DNA from: Rhodanobacter sp. Root480
Lineage (GTDB): Bacteria > Pseudomonadota > Gammaproteobacteria > Xanthomonadales > Rhodanobacteraceae
Length of the DNA stretch: 64,000 nucleotides
Assembly: GCF_001426645.1 (NCBI RefSeq)
Contig: NZ_LMEX01000002.1
Coordinates: 454,322 to 518,321, forward strand
Direction: 5' to 3'
Shown here: positions 18,693-27,433 of the stretch, piece after piece
Position numbering within the stretch: the stretch's first letter is position 1
How the letters are laid out: every line of letters begins with the position of its first letter
Notes under the pieces: generated by a model
The model's database searches: none
Told to the model about the DNA's origin: nothing
Seen by the model: the letters and a program-made list of their open reading frames with translations, nothing else
Position numbers and translations under genes: made by a program

Positions 18693-20594
18693 GTGACAGG
18701 CATGGGGAGCAGCAACTTCGCGATGCGCCTGTGGCGACGCACGTCGCTGATGCAGCGACTGGGCTTCGTCGCGCTGGTGCCCACCCTGGTCACCGCCGGG
18801 CTGCTGGTCACCACGCTGACGCGCCACCAGCTCGTCACGGTGCGCGTGATGGCTCAGGACACTGCCAACGCCATCGCGATCCAGGCAGCCGCCGTTTCCG
18901 CTGAACCGCTGCGCCAGTCGCACCGCCGGGAGCTGGCGCGCATTGCGCAGGCGACGGGTGACCTGCCGCATGTGTCGCTGGTACAGATCCGCTCGGTCGA
19001 CGGCGAAATCCTGGCCGGCCACCACGATACGCGGGCCGGCGGCACCACCGGCGGCCTCACCGTCATTCGCGAAGTGATCGATCCGCACCGCCCGCTCGGC
19101 CCGTCGCTCGGCTCCGTATTGGTACGGGTCAGCCTGGCGGACGCGATCGCCGCCCAGCGATCGAGCCTGCACAACGCGCTGATCACGCTGGCGATCAGCC
19201 TGCTGGTGGCCGGCATCATCGGTTGGCAGGTCGCGCGCTGGCTGAGCGCGCCGCTGCGCCGGCTGGTGGCCGCCGTGCAGCAACTGGGCCGCGGCGATGC
19301 GCCGGTGGCGGTGGAGATCACCGACCGCACCGAGATCGGCCAGTTGCAACGCGGTTTCAACGCCGCGTCGGCCACGTTGTTCGACATGCATCGCGACATG
19401 GAGCGCGAGATCGACCAGGCCACCCGCGCGCTGGCGGACAAGAACGCCGCGCTGGAGGCGGCCAGTATCGCCAAGGCGCGCTTCCTGGCCGCCGCCTCGC
19501 ACGATCTGCGCCAGCCGCTGTACGCGCTCACCCTGTTTTCATCCGCGCTGGCCGTGGACGAGGACGACGTCGTCCGGCTGGACCGCATCGCGCATATCCA
19601 GGAATGCGTGCAGGCGCTCGACCACCTGTTCAGCGAGCTGCTCGATCTGTCGCGGCTGGAAACCGGCACGATGGAAGTGGAGATCAGCGAATTCCCGCTG
19701 GATCAGGTCTTCGATGAAGTCAGCCGCAATTTCCGCATGATCGCCGAACAGCACGACCTGCGGCTGGTGATGCGCACCACGGATGTGTGGGTGCGCAGCG
19801 ACCGCACCATGCTGGGCCGCATCCTCAACAACCTGGTCAGCAACGCGCTGCGCTACACCCCCGAGGGCGGCGTGCTGGTGGCCGCGCGCCGACGGCCCGG
19901 CAACCAGGTTCGGGTGGATGTGTGGGACACCGGCATCGGCATCGCGGCGGAGCACCAGGCGCGCGTGTTCGACGAGTTCTACCGCGTTGAGAATCATTGC
20001 GACGCGGCGCCCAGCGACGGCCCGCGGCGCGGCCTGGGGCTGGGCCTCTCCACCGTCCAGCGACTGGCGGAACTGATCGGCAGCGACGTGCAGTTGCACT
20101 CGCGCCCCCACCGCGGCAGCGTTTTCAGTTTCGTGTTGCCGGAAGTCGCACCGCAAGCGCACGCCGACCCGTCGGCCGCCATGCCGCTGGATGTTTCGGG
20201 CATGCGCGTGCTGGTGGTGGATGACGAGCCGGCGATCCTGTCGGGCATCCGCTACCTGTTGCGCAGCTGGGGTTGCGACGTGGCCACCGCCGAAGACGGC
20301 GCCCAGGCACTGGATGCCGTGGAACCCTGGCGAACCGCACCGGACCTCGTGATTTCCGACCTGCACCTGCGCCATGGCGAGAGCGGCCTCGAGGTGCTCG
20401 CCTTGCTGGATGCGTACTACAAGCGCGAAGGAACGCGACCGTTCGCCCGCCTGCTGATCACCGGTGAAACACGCCGCGACCGACTGCAACCGATCTTGAC
20501 GGCCAACATCCCCCTGCTCTACAAGCCGGTATCGCCCGCGCAATTGCGCGAAAGCCTGATGGCCGTCTGGGCGTCCATACAGGAAGTGACATGA
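18693..20594 (+). CDS. Hybrid sensor histidine kinase with C-terminal receiver domain
   Basis: 633 residues from GTG 18693 (ATG 18702 is an alternative). Transmembrane helix 1 lies at about 22-43, then an extracytoplasmic region of about 115 residues, helix 2 near 162-182 and HAMP at about 183-236. HisKA has the phospho-acceptor H270 (AAASHDLRQPL). The HATPase domain has NLVSNALRY, DTGIGI and GLGLGLSTV. A receiver domain starts near 504 (VLVVDDEPAI), with phospho-acceptor D556 in LVISDLHL. This architecture supports phosphorelay. The response regulator overlaps its end by four bases, and a PhnD-like binding protein follows. Confidence 0.93.
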   Translation: MTGMGSSNFAMRLWRRTSLMQRLGFVALVPTLVTAGLLVTTLTRHQLVTVRVMAQDTANAIAIQAAAVSAEPLRQSHRRELARIAQATGDLPHVSLVQIRSVDGEILAGHHDTRAGGTTGGLTVIREVIDPHRPLGPSLGSVLVRVSLADAIAAQRSSLHNALITLAISLLVAGIIGWQVARWLSAPLRRLVAAVQQLGRGDAPVAVEITDRTEIGQLQRGFNAASATLFDMHRDMEREIDQATRALADKNAALEAASIAKARFLAAASHDLRQPLYALTLFSSALAVDEDDVVRLDRIAHIQECVQALDHLFSELLDLSRLETGTMEVEISEFPLDQVFDEVSRNFRMIAEQHDLRLVMRTTDVWVRSDRTMLGRILNNLVSNALRYTPEGGVLVAARRRPGNQVRVDVWDTGIGIAAEHQARVFDEFYRVENHCDAAPSDGPRRGLGLGLSTVQRLAELIGSDVQLHSRPHRGSVFSFVLPEVAPQAHADPSAAMPLDVSGMRVLVVDDEPAILSGIRYLLRSWGCDVATAEDGAQALDAVEPWRTAPDLVISDLHLRHGESGLEVLALLDAYYKREGTRPFARLLITGETRRDRLQPILTANIPLLYKPVSPAQLRESLMAVWASIQEVT

Positions 20595-21346
20595 AAGCCG
20601 CCTCCACGCCACTCCAAGCGATGACAACCACCCTCGACCCTGATTGCCCGCGGCAATCGCCTCCACCTCCCGGAACACATGACATGCGCATATTGATCGC
20701 GGACGACCACCAGCTGATTGTCGAGGGAGCCAAGCTCAAGCTTGCCGAACTCGGCCCCGGCACCGAGTTCACGATCGCGCTGGATGTCGCCGAATTGCGC
20801 CTGGCACTGCACCAGGAATCGCCCCCCGCACTGGCACTGATCGACCTGACCATGCCCGGCGTGCATGGACGCGAGCATCTGGCCGAAGTAATCGCCGCGT
20901 GGCCCGGTGTGCCGGTGATCGTGTTGTCCGGCGCCGAGAGCCCGGCGCTGATCCGCGAGCTGCTGGCGATGGGCGTGCAGGGTTTCATCCCCAAGGCCTA
21001 CTCCGCCGACGTCATGCTGTCGGCGGTGCGGCTGGTGCTTTCCGGCGGCGTCTACATCCCGCCGATGATGTTGCAGGCCGACGAACCGCTGGCGCCTTCG
21101 CCGCCATCCACCACGGGGGACGGTGCCGCCGCGCGACTGGAGGATCGCCTGCACCAACTGCTGACCGAACGTCAGCTCGACGTGTTGCGGCTGCTGTCCA
21201 CGGGCAAGCCGAACAAGGTTATCGCCAGTGACCTTGGCATCAGCGAAGGCACCGTGAAGATCCATCTGGCGGCGATCTTCCGCGCACTCAACGTACGCAA
21301 CCGGGTGGAGGCCGTGGTCGCTTCACGCCGCATCGGCGAGGTTTGA
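20591..21346 (+). CDS. LuxR/NarL-type response regulator
   Basis: 251 residues. The receiver domain (MRILIADDHQLIVEGAKLKL, with acceptor D85 in LALIDLTMPG and the K in FIPKAYS) is followed by a LuxR helix-turn-helix (LTERQLDVLRLLSTGKPNKVIA, in part; ISEGTVKIHLAAIFRALNVRNR). The ATG at 20591 has AGGAAG five bases upstream and overlaps the kinase stop. It leaves a 31-residue Pro-rich lead before MRILIADD; ATG 20684, also with GGAA upstream, would remove this lead. The protein is the DNA-binding output of the neighbouring hybrid kinase. Confidence 0.93.
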   Translation: MKAASTPLQAMTTTLDPDCPRQSPPPPGTHDMRILIADDHQLIVEGAKLKLAELGPGTEFTIALDVAELRLALHQESPPALALIDLTMPGVHGREHLAEVIAAWPGVPVIVLSGAESPALIRELLAMGVQGFIPKAYSADVMLSAVRLVLSGGVYIPPMMLQADEPLAPSPPSTTGDGAAARLEDRLHQLLTERQLDVLRLLSTGKPNKVIASDLGISEGTVKIHLAAIFRALNVRNRVEAVVASRRIGEV

Positions 21347-21380
21347 CGGAGCCGCCCACGGCTTTCCCGCAAGCACCGAC

Positions 21381-21540
21381 CCCTCCCCTCTCTCCCCAAG
21401 GGGAGAGGAGGTCAAAGTGTCCTCGGACTTCTCCGTTTATCGGAGGCCTGACAAGGCAACCCACCAAACCGCAAAACCGCAAAACCGCAAAACCGGAAGA
21501 AGCCGTAATCCCCTCTCCCCCGCGGGGAGAGGGTAGGGAG
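21381..21540. repeat. Palindromes and AAAACCGC tandem repeats between regulator and binding-protein genes
   Basis: This is the repeat-bearing part of the roughly 315-base gap 21347-21662. CTCTCCCC/GGGGAGAG (about 21390-21407) follows the regulator stop. AAAACCGC repeats run about three and a half times at 21466-21496. CCCTCTCCCC and GGGGAGAGGG at 21511-21533 form a ten-pair stem. Similar CCCTCTCC palindromes are common intergenic elements in Xanthomonadales. No gene is supportable here. Confidence 0.55.
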
Positions 21541-21662
21541 AGGGGGACGCGCCGCGGGATAATCCCATCGAAGCGCTCGTCATAACACCACGCCGCTTGT
21601 ATTTCCTCCCCGCCAGCCCGCAGACTCGACCGCAGGGGGACAAGGATGGCAGGGGACGAAAG

Positions 21663-22736
21663 GTGCAGGACATACACCACACGACATCCATCCTGGCGAC
21701 GCACCGCCGGGTACCGGCCCGCCGCTGGGGGTTGCTTGCGAAGGCGCTGCTCCTGCTCGCGCTGACCGGCGCCGTGCCGGCGACGGCGGCTCTGCGCGGA
21801 CCACCCGTGCCCACCCCGGCACCACTCACGTTCGGCATCCTGCCCATTGGCGGCCCGGCCGAATCGCTGACCGCCTGGCGCCCGATGCTGGACGACATGG
21901 AACATGCCCTGCGGCAACCCGTCCGCAGCATTTCCGTGAGCACCTACGAAGGCCTGGCGCAGGCGTTGAACGAGGAGCGGGTGGATATTGCGTTCGTCTC
22001 CGGCCGCCTCGCGCTGCAGGCCGTCACGCAGGACCGCATGCAGGTGATCGCCCAGTTGACCCGCGGTGACGGTTCGCACGGCTACAACGCCGTTCTGCTG
22101 GTCCGCCGCGACTCCCCGCTGCACAGCGTGGCCGACTTGCTGCGCAAACCCGGCCACTGGCGCTACGCCCGTGGCGAGGCGCTGTCGGTATCGGGCTATC
22201 TGGTTCCCGAGACCCAGATCTTCGCCAGCCGCAACCTGGACTCGGACACGTTTTTCGCCACCGTCGCGATCGACAACCACCAGAACAACGCGCTGGCCGT
22301 TGCCAATGGCGAAGTCGATGTGGCGACCAACAATACCGCCGACATGCAGCGCTTCGCCCAGCACTTCCCCGACCAGTTTTCCCGGCTGCGCGTCCTGTGG
22401 ACGTCCACCCTGATTCCACACGCGGTGATCGTGGTTCGCCGCGATCTCGACCCGGCCGTGCGCCGGGCCATCGTCACCTTTGTGACCAGCTATGCCCGCA
22501 CAGGCCCCCATGTCGCCGCCGAACTGGAGAAGCTCAAGCGGATCCACGACATCAGCGGCTTCGCGCCAGCCGGCAACAGCGCGCTGGCACCCTTTGCCGA
22601 CATCGACTACCAGCTGGATCGCCGCCGCGCACTCAACGCCCAATGGGTGAGCCCGGCAGCCTTGCAGGCGCGCCTGGAAAAGATAGCCAGCGATCACCGT
22701 CAATTGTTGCAGCAACTGCGCGCGAACAAGCCGTAA
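21663..22736 (+). CDS. PhnD-like phosphate/phosphonate-type periplasmic substrate-binding protein
   Basis: About 357 residues from GTG 21663, preceded by GGGGACGAAAG. TTG 21597 would add 22 unlikely residues. A signal peptide covers about residues 20-45 (LLAKALLLLALTGAVPATAAL). The mature part has the PhnD/SsuA-like pattern: LTFGILPIGGPAESLTAWRPMLDDME (in pieces), VDIAFVSG, YNAVLLVRRDSPLHSVADLL, and NHQNNALAVANGEVDVATNN. No ABC permease or ATPase gene is beside it; a hybrid kinase and response regulator precede it. A sensing role (ligand-binding partner of the kinase) is therefore more likely than transport. The ligand is unknown. Confidence 0.82.
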   Translation: MQDIHHTTSILATHRRVPARRWGLLAKALLLLALTGAVPATAALRGPPVPTPAPLTFGILPIGGPAESLTAWRPMLDDMEHALRQPVRSISVSTYEGLAQALNEERVDIAFVSGRLALQAVTQDRMQVIAQLTRGDGSHGYNAVLLVRRDSPLHSVADLLRKPGHWRYARGEALSVSGYLVPETQIFASRNLDSDTFFATVAIDNHQNNALAVANGEVDVATNNTADMQRFAQHFPDQFSRLRVLWTSTLIPHAVIVVRRDLDPAVRRAIVTFVTSYARTGPHVAAELEKLKRIHDISGFAPAGNSALAPFADIDYQLDRRRALNAQWVSPAALQARLEKIASDHRQLLQQLRANKP

Positions 22737-22787
22737 GCCCCAACACCGAGCGCCACGGCGCCGATGCAGGAAGTGACAAACAGGCCG

Positions 22788-22820
22788 CAAAAAAAACCCG
22801 CTCGGCTTGCGCCGGCGGGT
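22788..22820 (-). terminator. Intrinsic terminator of tRNA-Lys
   Basis: Read on the minus strand, ACCCGC (22820-22815) and GCGGGT (22801-22796) form a stem closed by a GC-rich loop, followed directly by a run of eight T. It lies a few bases past the tRNA 3' end. Confidence 0.8.
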
Positions 22821-22825
22821 GGTAT

Positions 22826-22901
22826 TGGTGGGTCGTCCGGGATTCGAACCCGGGACCAATAGATTAAAAGTCTACTGCTCTACCAACTGAGCTAACGACC
22901 C
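22826..22901 (-). tRNA. tRNA-Lys (anticodon TTT)
   Basis: Read on the minus strand, the 76-base gene begins GGGTCGTTAGCTCAGTTGG and ends with an encoded CCA. The acceptor arms GGGTCGT/ACGACCC pair, the D-arm has AGCTCAGTTGGTAGAGC, and the T-arm has CGGGTTCGAATCCCG. The anticodon loop is CTTTTAA, giving TTT, which reads AAA/AAG lysine codons. It stands alone between queC and the PhnD-like gene and is followed by a terminator. Confidence 0.97.
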
Positions 22902-22975
22902 GTCGTACGAAACCGTGGCAAAACTCAAGCCGACAATTTTACGGGCTGGGCGCGAGGGGCACAAGCAAGCTCGGT

Positions 22976-23662
22976 TCAGACGTAGTGCGTGGGGTCGGGC
23001 AAACCCGCTTCGCGGAAGCCCTGCGCCCGCAACCGGCAGGCATCGCAATGGCCACAGGCGCGGCCTTCGCCATCGGCCTGGTAGCAGCTGACGGTGGCGG
23101 AAAAATCGACGCCCAGACGCTTGCCTTCGCGTGCGATGTCGGCCTTGCTCATCTTCATCAACGGTGCGTGGATGCGCAGCCCGGCGCCTTCCACGCCGGC
23201 TTTGGTGGCGACGTTGGCGAGCGATTCGAACGCCTCGATGAACGCGGGCCGGCAATCCGGATAACCCGAGTAATCGACCGCATTCACCCCGCACCAGATG
23301 TCGCGCGCGCCCAGCACCTCGGCCCAACCCAGCGCGATGGACAGCATGATGGTGTTGCGCGCCGGCACGTAGGTCACCGGGATATCGTCACCACCGGCGG
23401 CATCCAGCGGCACGTCGATATCGGCAGTGAGCGCCGAACCGCCGATGCGACGAAGATCGACCGCCACCGTCTTGTGCTCGAACGCGCCAAGCATCTGCGC
23501 CACGCGTTCGGAGGCAGCCAGCTCGGAGTTGTGACGCTGGCCGTAGGCCACGCTCAGCGCGTGCACCTGATAGCCCTGCTCGCGGGCGATGGCGATGGTC
23601 ACCGCCGAATCCATGCCGCCGGAGACGAGCACGACGGCCTTGCGGGAGAGTTTGTCGGTCAT
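22976..23662 (-). CDS. queC: 7-cyano-7-deazaguanine synthase QueC
   Basis: 228 residues. The ATP-pyrophosphatase P-loop SGGMDS lies at 14-19, and the C-terminal zinc site is complete (C193, C203, C206, C209 in [17 protein letters not shown]). [18 protein letters not shown] and [18 protein letters not shown] are family hallmarks. QueC converts 7-carboxy-7-deazaguanine to preQ0 with ATP and ammonia on the queuosine pathway. queE lies upstream on the same strand, about 130 bases away, giving consecutive pathway steps. Confidence 0.97.
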   Translation of the reverse strand: MTDKLSRKAVVLVSGGMDSAVTIAIAREQGYQVHALSVAYGQRHNSELAASERVAQMLGAFEHKTVAVDLRRIGGSALTADIDVPLDAAGGDDIPVTYVPARNTIMLSIALGWAEVLGARDIWCGVNAVDYSGYPDCRPAFIEAFESLANVATKAGVEGAGLRIHAPLMKMSKADIAREGKRLGVDFSATVSCYQADGEGRACGHCDACRLRAQGFREAGLPDPTHYV

Positions 23663-23793
23663 GGTTGTTGCATCCTTCCGTACGGCCGGTCACCGGCCGG
23701 AAAGCACCTGCGGCAGCACAGGCCCAAGCGCGTGAAACGGGTAGTCGAGGACGAAGGGAAGCACTTCCGGTTGCTGTTCGTCCCACCTCCCGG

Positions 23794-24489
23794 CTAGTGG
23801 CCGGCGGCGTCGTTCCAGAGCAGTTTGTGCAGCTGCAACTGGAAGCGCACGGGCAACCTGTCCTCGATGATCCAGTCGGCCAGCTGGCGCGGCGATATCG
23901 CGCCGTGAACGGGAGAAAAAAGCACCATGCAACGGGCCGCCAGCGCATGCTCGGCCAGCACGGCGCACGCCCAGTCGTAGTCGGCGCGGCTGGCAATGAC
24001 GATCTTGACCTGGTCGCGCTGATGCAGAAACGCCAGGTTCGACCACAGGTTGCGCGCACTCTCGCCCGAACCGGGAGCCTTCAGGTCCATGACCTTGCGC
24101 ACGCGCGGATCGACCGCCGAGACATCGAGCGCACCGGAAGTCTCCAGCGATACCTCGTAACCCGCGTCGCACAGCTTCTGCAGCAGGATCAGGCAGCGCT
24201 TCTGGGCCAGCGGTTCACCACCCGTGACGCAGACGTGGCCGACATCGTGCCTCGCCACCTCGGCGAGGATCGCGTCGATATCGTGCCATTGCCCGCCGTG
24301 GAACGAATACTCGGTATCGCACCACACGCAGCGCAGCGGGCAGCCGGTAAGACGCACGAAGACGGTGCGCCAGCCAATGGCGTCGGCCTCGCCCTGCAGC
24401 GAGTGGAAGATTTCCGTGATGCGCAATCGCTCGGCGCCAGCCGGCTCTGGCGTGGCGGCTTCCACGCGCGCGTCTGTGCCTGTCACCAC
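23794..24489 (-). CDS. queE: 7-carboxy-7-deazaguanine synthase QueE (radical SAM)
   Basis: About 231 residues from GTG 24489, preceded by TGAGG at a five-base spacing. The next GTG (24486) is possible, and longer starts would run into cpoB. The radical-SAM cysteines are C50, C54 and C57 (GCPLRCVWCDTEYSF). TGGEPLAQ (SAM-binding GGE) and VSLETSG are present, and EIFHSLQGEADAIGWRTVFVRL (in pieces) is the standard QueE N-terminus. It makes CDG from 6-carboxytetrahydropterin, the step before QueC. It starts eight bases past the cpoB stop, so it may be read from the tol-pal operon. Confidence 0.95.
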   Translation of the reverse strand: MVTGTDARVEAATPEPAGAERLRITEIFHSLQGEADAIGWRTVFVRLTGCPLRCVWCDTEYSFHGGQWHDIDAILAEVARHDVGHVCVTGGEPLAQKRCLILLQKLCDAGYEVSLETSGALDVSAVDPRVRKVMDLKAPGSGESARNLWSNLAFLHQRDQVKIVIASRADYDWACAVLAEHALAARCMVLFSPVHGAISPRQLADWIIEDRLPVRFQLQLHKLLWNDAAGH

Positions 24490-24496
24490 AAGAACC

Positions 24497-25324
24497 TCAG
24501 TTGACCGACTGGATGCGCTGCAGCCGCTCTTTGGCGAGGTTTGCCGCATTGGTGCCGGGATACTTCGCACCGACCTCGGTCAATGTGGCCTTGGCCGCAT
24601 CGACCTGCTTGAGCTCGTACTGGCTGTAGCCAACCTTGAGCAGCGCATCGGGCGCCTTCTCGCTCTGCGGAAACTGCTTCAGCAACTGCTGGAAAGCTTC
24701 CAGCGCCACCGGGTAATTCATGGTGACGTAGTACGACTCACCCAGCCAATAGTAGGCGTTGGGGGTGAGTGACTCGCTCGGGTACTGCTGCACGAACGAG
24801 CGGAAATCACGCGAAGCGGCGGCGTAATCGCCACCCCGCAAAGCCTTGAATGCAACGTCGTAGGCCGCCTGGACCGAAGCCGGATCGGCATTGCCGCCCT
24901 GGGCCTGGGTCGGGTTGCCCGCCGCTGCGGAAGATGAAGTTGCCGGTGCGGCTGCGGCTGCGGCTGCGGAAGCCGTCGGTGCAGCGCCAGCGGCGCCACC
25001 TGCGTTGCCGCCCTCCAGTCGCCCGATACGTGAATCCAGGTCGACGTACTGGGCCTTGTTCTTGTCTTCCAGCTGTTGCAACTGATGCTGGAGTTCCTCG
25101 ATGCGGCCCTGTTGCTGGCGCACCTGCTCCTGCAGTTGCTGCATCTGGTTGACCATGCCAACACCGCCCTGGTCCTTCTGCGCCTGCTGCTCAAGGCGTG
25201 AAACACGGTCGGCGAGGCTCAGGCGCGAATCCTGCGAAAAAGCGGGAAACGCAAACAGCATGGCGGATGCAATTGCACCCGCCATGCCGAACCTGGCTGT
25301 GAAACGATTAGCCAGTTGCTTCAT
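24497..25324 (-). CDS. cpoB: Tol-Pal system protein CpoB (YbgF)
   Basis: About 275 residues. ATG 25324 opens a clean signal peptide (MKQLANRF...FAFPAFSQ). A Gln-rich coiled coil (about 30-90: VSRLEQQAQKD, MQQLQEQVRQQQGRIEELQ) drives trimerisation. An Ala/Gly/Ser linker follows, then a C-terminal TPR domain (YDVAFKALRGGDYAAASRDF, YWLGESYYVTMNYPVALEAF and a third repeat). CpoB links peptidoglycan synthesis with Tol-driven outer-membrane constriction in the periplasm. The start lies two bases past the pal stop. Confidence 0.95.
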   Translation of the reverse strand: MKQLANRFTARFGMAGAIASAMLFAFPAFSQDSRLSLADRVSRLEQQAQKDQGGVGMVNQMQQLQEQVRQQQGRIEELQHQLQQLEDKNKAQYVDLDSRIGRLEGGNAGGAAGAAPTASAAAAAAAPATSSSAAAGNPTQAQGGNADPASVQAAYDVAFKALRGGDYAAASRDFRSFVQQYPSESLTPNAYYWLGESYYVTMNYPVALEAFQQLLKQFPQSEKAPDALLKVGYSQYELKQVDAAKATLTEVGAKYPGTNAANLAKERLQRIQSVN

Positions 25325-25326
25325 GC

Positions 25327-25836
25327 TTACTGCGCCGTGTAGACGATCTCGGCGCGACGGTTCTTGCTCCAGCAATCTTCATTGTGCTCGCGGCAAACGG
25401 GCTTCTCTTTGCCGTAGCTGATGACTTCAAGCTGGCTGGCCGAGCCACCGTTGGCCTGCAGCGCACTGGAGACCGCATTGGCACGACGCTCGCCAAGGCC
25501 GAGGTTGTATTCGCGGGTGCCGCGCTCATCGGTGTTGCCTTCGAGGCGGATATGCGCGCTCGGACGATCCTGCAGGTACTTGGCGTGGCACGCCATGATC
25601 TGCTGGAACTCCGGCTTGATCTCGGTCTTGTCGAAATCGAAATACACGACGCGCTGACGCAGGCAGGCATCGGTATCGAGGTCGGCGGGGGTGTACTTGC
25701 CATCGGACTCAGGGGCCTGAGTCTGGGCAACGGGCTCCGGTGCGGGGGCCTGCGGTTTGACTTCCTGCTTCTTGCTGCAAGCGGCCGCGCCGACACAGAG
25801 CAGGGCGACCAAAGCGACGCGAACGGTCTTATTCAT
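25327..25836 (-). CDS. pal: Peptidoglycan-associated lipoprotein Pal
   Basis: 169 residues with a lipobox (VGAAAC, lipidated C20) and a C-terminal OmpA-like domain (VYFDFDKTEIKPEFQQI, LEGNTDERGTREYNLGLGERRA in pieces, VISYGKEKP). The motif NTDERGTREYN..RRA binds diaminopimelate in peptidoglycan. An acidic Pro/Gln linker follows the lipid anchor. Pal tethers the outer membrane to the wall and is handled by TolB. A 268-base gap separates it from tolB, long enough for its own promoter. Confidence 0.97.
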   Translation of the reverse strand: MNKTVRVALVALLCVGAAACSKKQEVKPQAPAPEPVAQTQAPESDGKYTPADLDTDACLRQRVVYFDFDKTEIKPEFQQIMACHAKYLQDRPSAHIRLEGNTDERGTREYNLGLGERRANAVSSALQANGGSASQLEVISYGKEKPVCREHNEDCWSKNRRAEIVYTAQ

Positions 25837-26091
25837 GGTGACGTTCCTTCAAACGGGTTAGGTTCCAAACATACGACGACGATTATGACTACGGTTACAG
25901 GACAGCGATCGCCGGTGATTCCGGCTGTTATTTTTACACTCGATAGATCGACACCGCGTGATGCTTCTTCGTCGATTCGCTGGCGATAGCATCATGAGCG
26001 CCACTGTCGAAAACCGAGACGGTGCCTCTCGGCGCGTCTGCGGGCCCTTCCATGGACATCATGCCGGCACGCTCGCGCGCGCCGGCTCAAT

Positions 26092-26113
26092 AATCATTGT
26101 TGAATCATTGTTG
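26092..26113. repeat. Tandem 11-base duplication at the tolB stop
   Basis: AATCATTGTTG occurs twice in direct succession (26092-26102 and 26103-26113). The tolB stop lies in the copy nearer the gene, and a second TGA is carried in the other copy. Confidence 0.6.
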
Positions 26114-27433
26114 CCGATAGGGCCCCCAGGCCGGGTCGCTCACGTCGCCATCGGCCAAGGCCAGGCGCTGGCGAACCATGCCATCGGCAGAAACGGCATA
26201 CAACACGCTGCGCGGCCCCTCGGTGGCGCCGTACAGCAGCATGCTTGCGTTTGGTGCCCAACTCGGCGAGAAATCCAGCGAACCGGGAGAAAGGAAGCGC
26301 ACTTGACCACCCAGGCTGCGATCCATGACAGCAATACGATACACGTTCCCGTTGCCTTGCACCATGGCGATCTGTTTGCCGTCATAACTGACTGCCGGGT
26401 CGGCGTTGTTCTGCCCTTGGAAGGTCACCCGCTCGGCGCTGCCGCCGCTCGCGGAGACTTGGTAAATCTGCGGGCGACCGGAGCGATCCGAGGTGAAATA
26501 GATGCTCTGGCCATCCGGCGCCCAGACCGGCTCGGTGTCGATCGCGAGGTTGTTGGTCAGGCGGGTTTCATGCCGGCTGGCCACGTCCAGCGAGAACAGC
26601 TCCAGGTTGCCCACGTAGGACAAGGCCACCGCCAGCTTGCTGCCGTCGGGCGACCACGCCGGTGCGCCGTTGATGCCACGCGGATGCGCCGAGATCAGCT
26701 GGCGCGAACCGGTGGTGATGTCCTGCACATAGATCGAGGAATTGCCGCTTTCAAATGAAACGTAGGCGATCTTCTTGCCATCCGGCGACCACGACGGCGA
26801 CAGCAGTGATTCCTTGGAACGCGCCACGACCTGCGGGTTGTAGCCATCGGAATCGGCCACGATCAGCGAATAGGTGGTGTTGTTGCCCAGGCCCACGGCG
26901 GTGATGTAGGCAATGCGGGTCCAGAACGCGCCACGCACGCCGGTGATCTTCTGGTAGATCTGGTCGGCGATCTGGTGGGCCACACCGCGCAGGTCACCGG
27001 TGGGCGCCGTGAACGCCTGCGCCAGCAGGCTCTGCTGCTTGTTGACGTCCCATAGTTCGTATTCGATCCGCACCGTGCCGTTGCCCGCGTCGCTGATGCG
27101 GCCAACGGTGATGTAGTCCTGCTTCATCAACCGCCAGGTCGGGAACTTGATGTCCGCCCCGCGCGAGGGGAATTCCACGATGTCGCTCTTGGCCAGCGAG
27201 CGGAATTTGCCCGAGCGGTTGAAGTCATTGCGGATCACGTCGGCCACGTCGGTGGGCAGCGGCGCGCCGCCAGCCTGGGCAAACGGCACCACCACGATCG
27301 GCGTGGCCGTCTTGACGCCACCGACGATATCGACGTTGAGCGACTGTGCCGCCGCCGGGCCGGCCAGCAATGCCGCGATGGCCAGCAGGACGAGGGCGAG
27401 AGCTGAGTTCAATTTGCGCATGGGCTTGATCAT
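26105..27433 (-). CDS. tolB: Tol-Pal system beta-propeller protein TolB
   Basis: 442 residues. A signal peptide (LALVLLAIAALLAGPAAAQ) leads to an N-terminal alpha/beta domain (about 30-160) and a six-bladed propeller with repeated WSPDGKKIAYVSFESG, WSPDGSKLAV and WAPDGQSIYFTSD motifs, the canonical TolB signature. TolB is periplasmic and moves between Pal and the inner-membrane Tol complex. The ATG at 27433 overlaps the tolA stop; ATG 27421 is a second candidate. Confidence 0.97.
   Translation of the reverse strand: MIKPMRKLNSALALVLLAIAALLAGPAAAQSLNVDIVGGVKTATPIVVVPFAQAGGAPLPTDVADVIRNDFNRSGKFRSLAKSDIVEFPSRGADIKFPTWRLMKQDYITVGRISDAGNGTVRIEYELWDVNKQQSLLAQAFTAPTGDLRGVAHQIADQIYQKITGVRGAFWTRIAYITAVGLGNNTTYSLIVADSDGYNPQVVARSKESLLSPSWSPDGKKIAYVSFESGNSSIYVQDITTGSRQLISAHPRGINGAPAWSPDGSKLAVALSYVGNLELFSLDVASRHETRLTNNLAIDTEPVWAPDGQSIYFTSDRSGRPQIYQVSASGGSAERVTFQGQNNADPAVSYDGKQIAMVQGNGNVYRIAVMDRSLGGQVRFLSPGSLDFSPSWAPNASMLLYGATEGPRSVLYAVSADGMVRQRLALADGDVSDPAWGPYRQQ

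Noticed and set aside
21466..21496. CRISPR array
   Set aside because: Units are 8 bases and contiguous with no spacers; no cas genes are nearby. No CRISPR was seen in the window.
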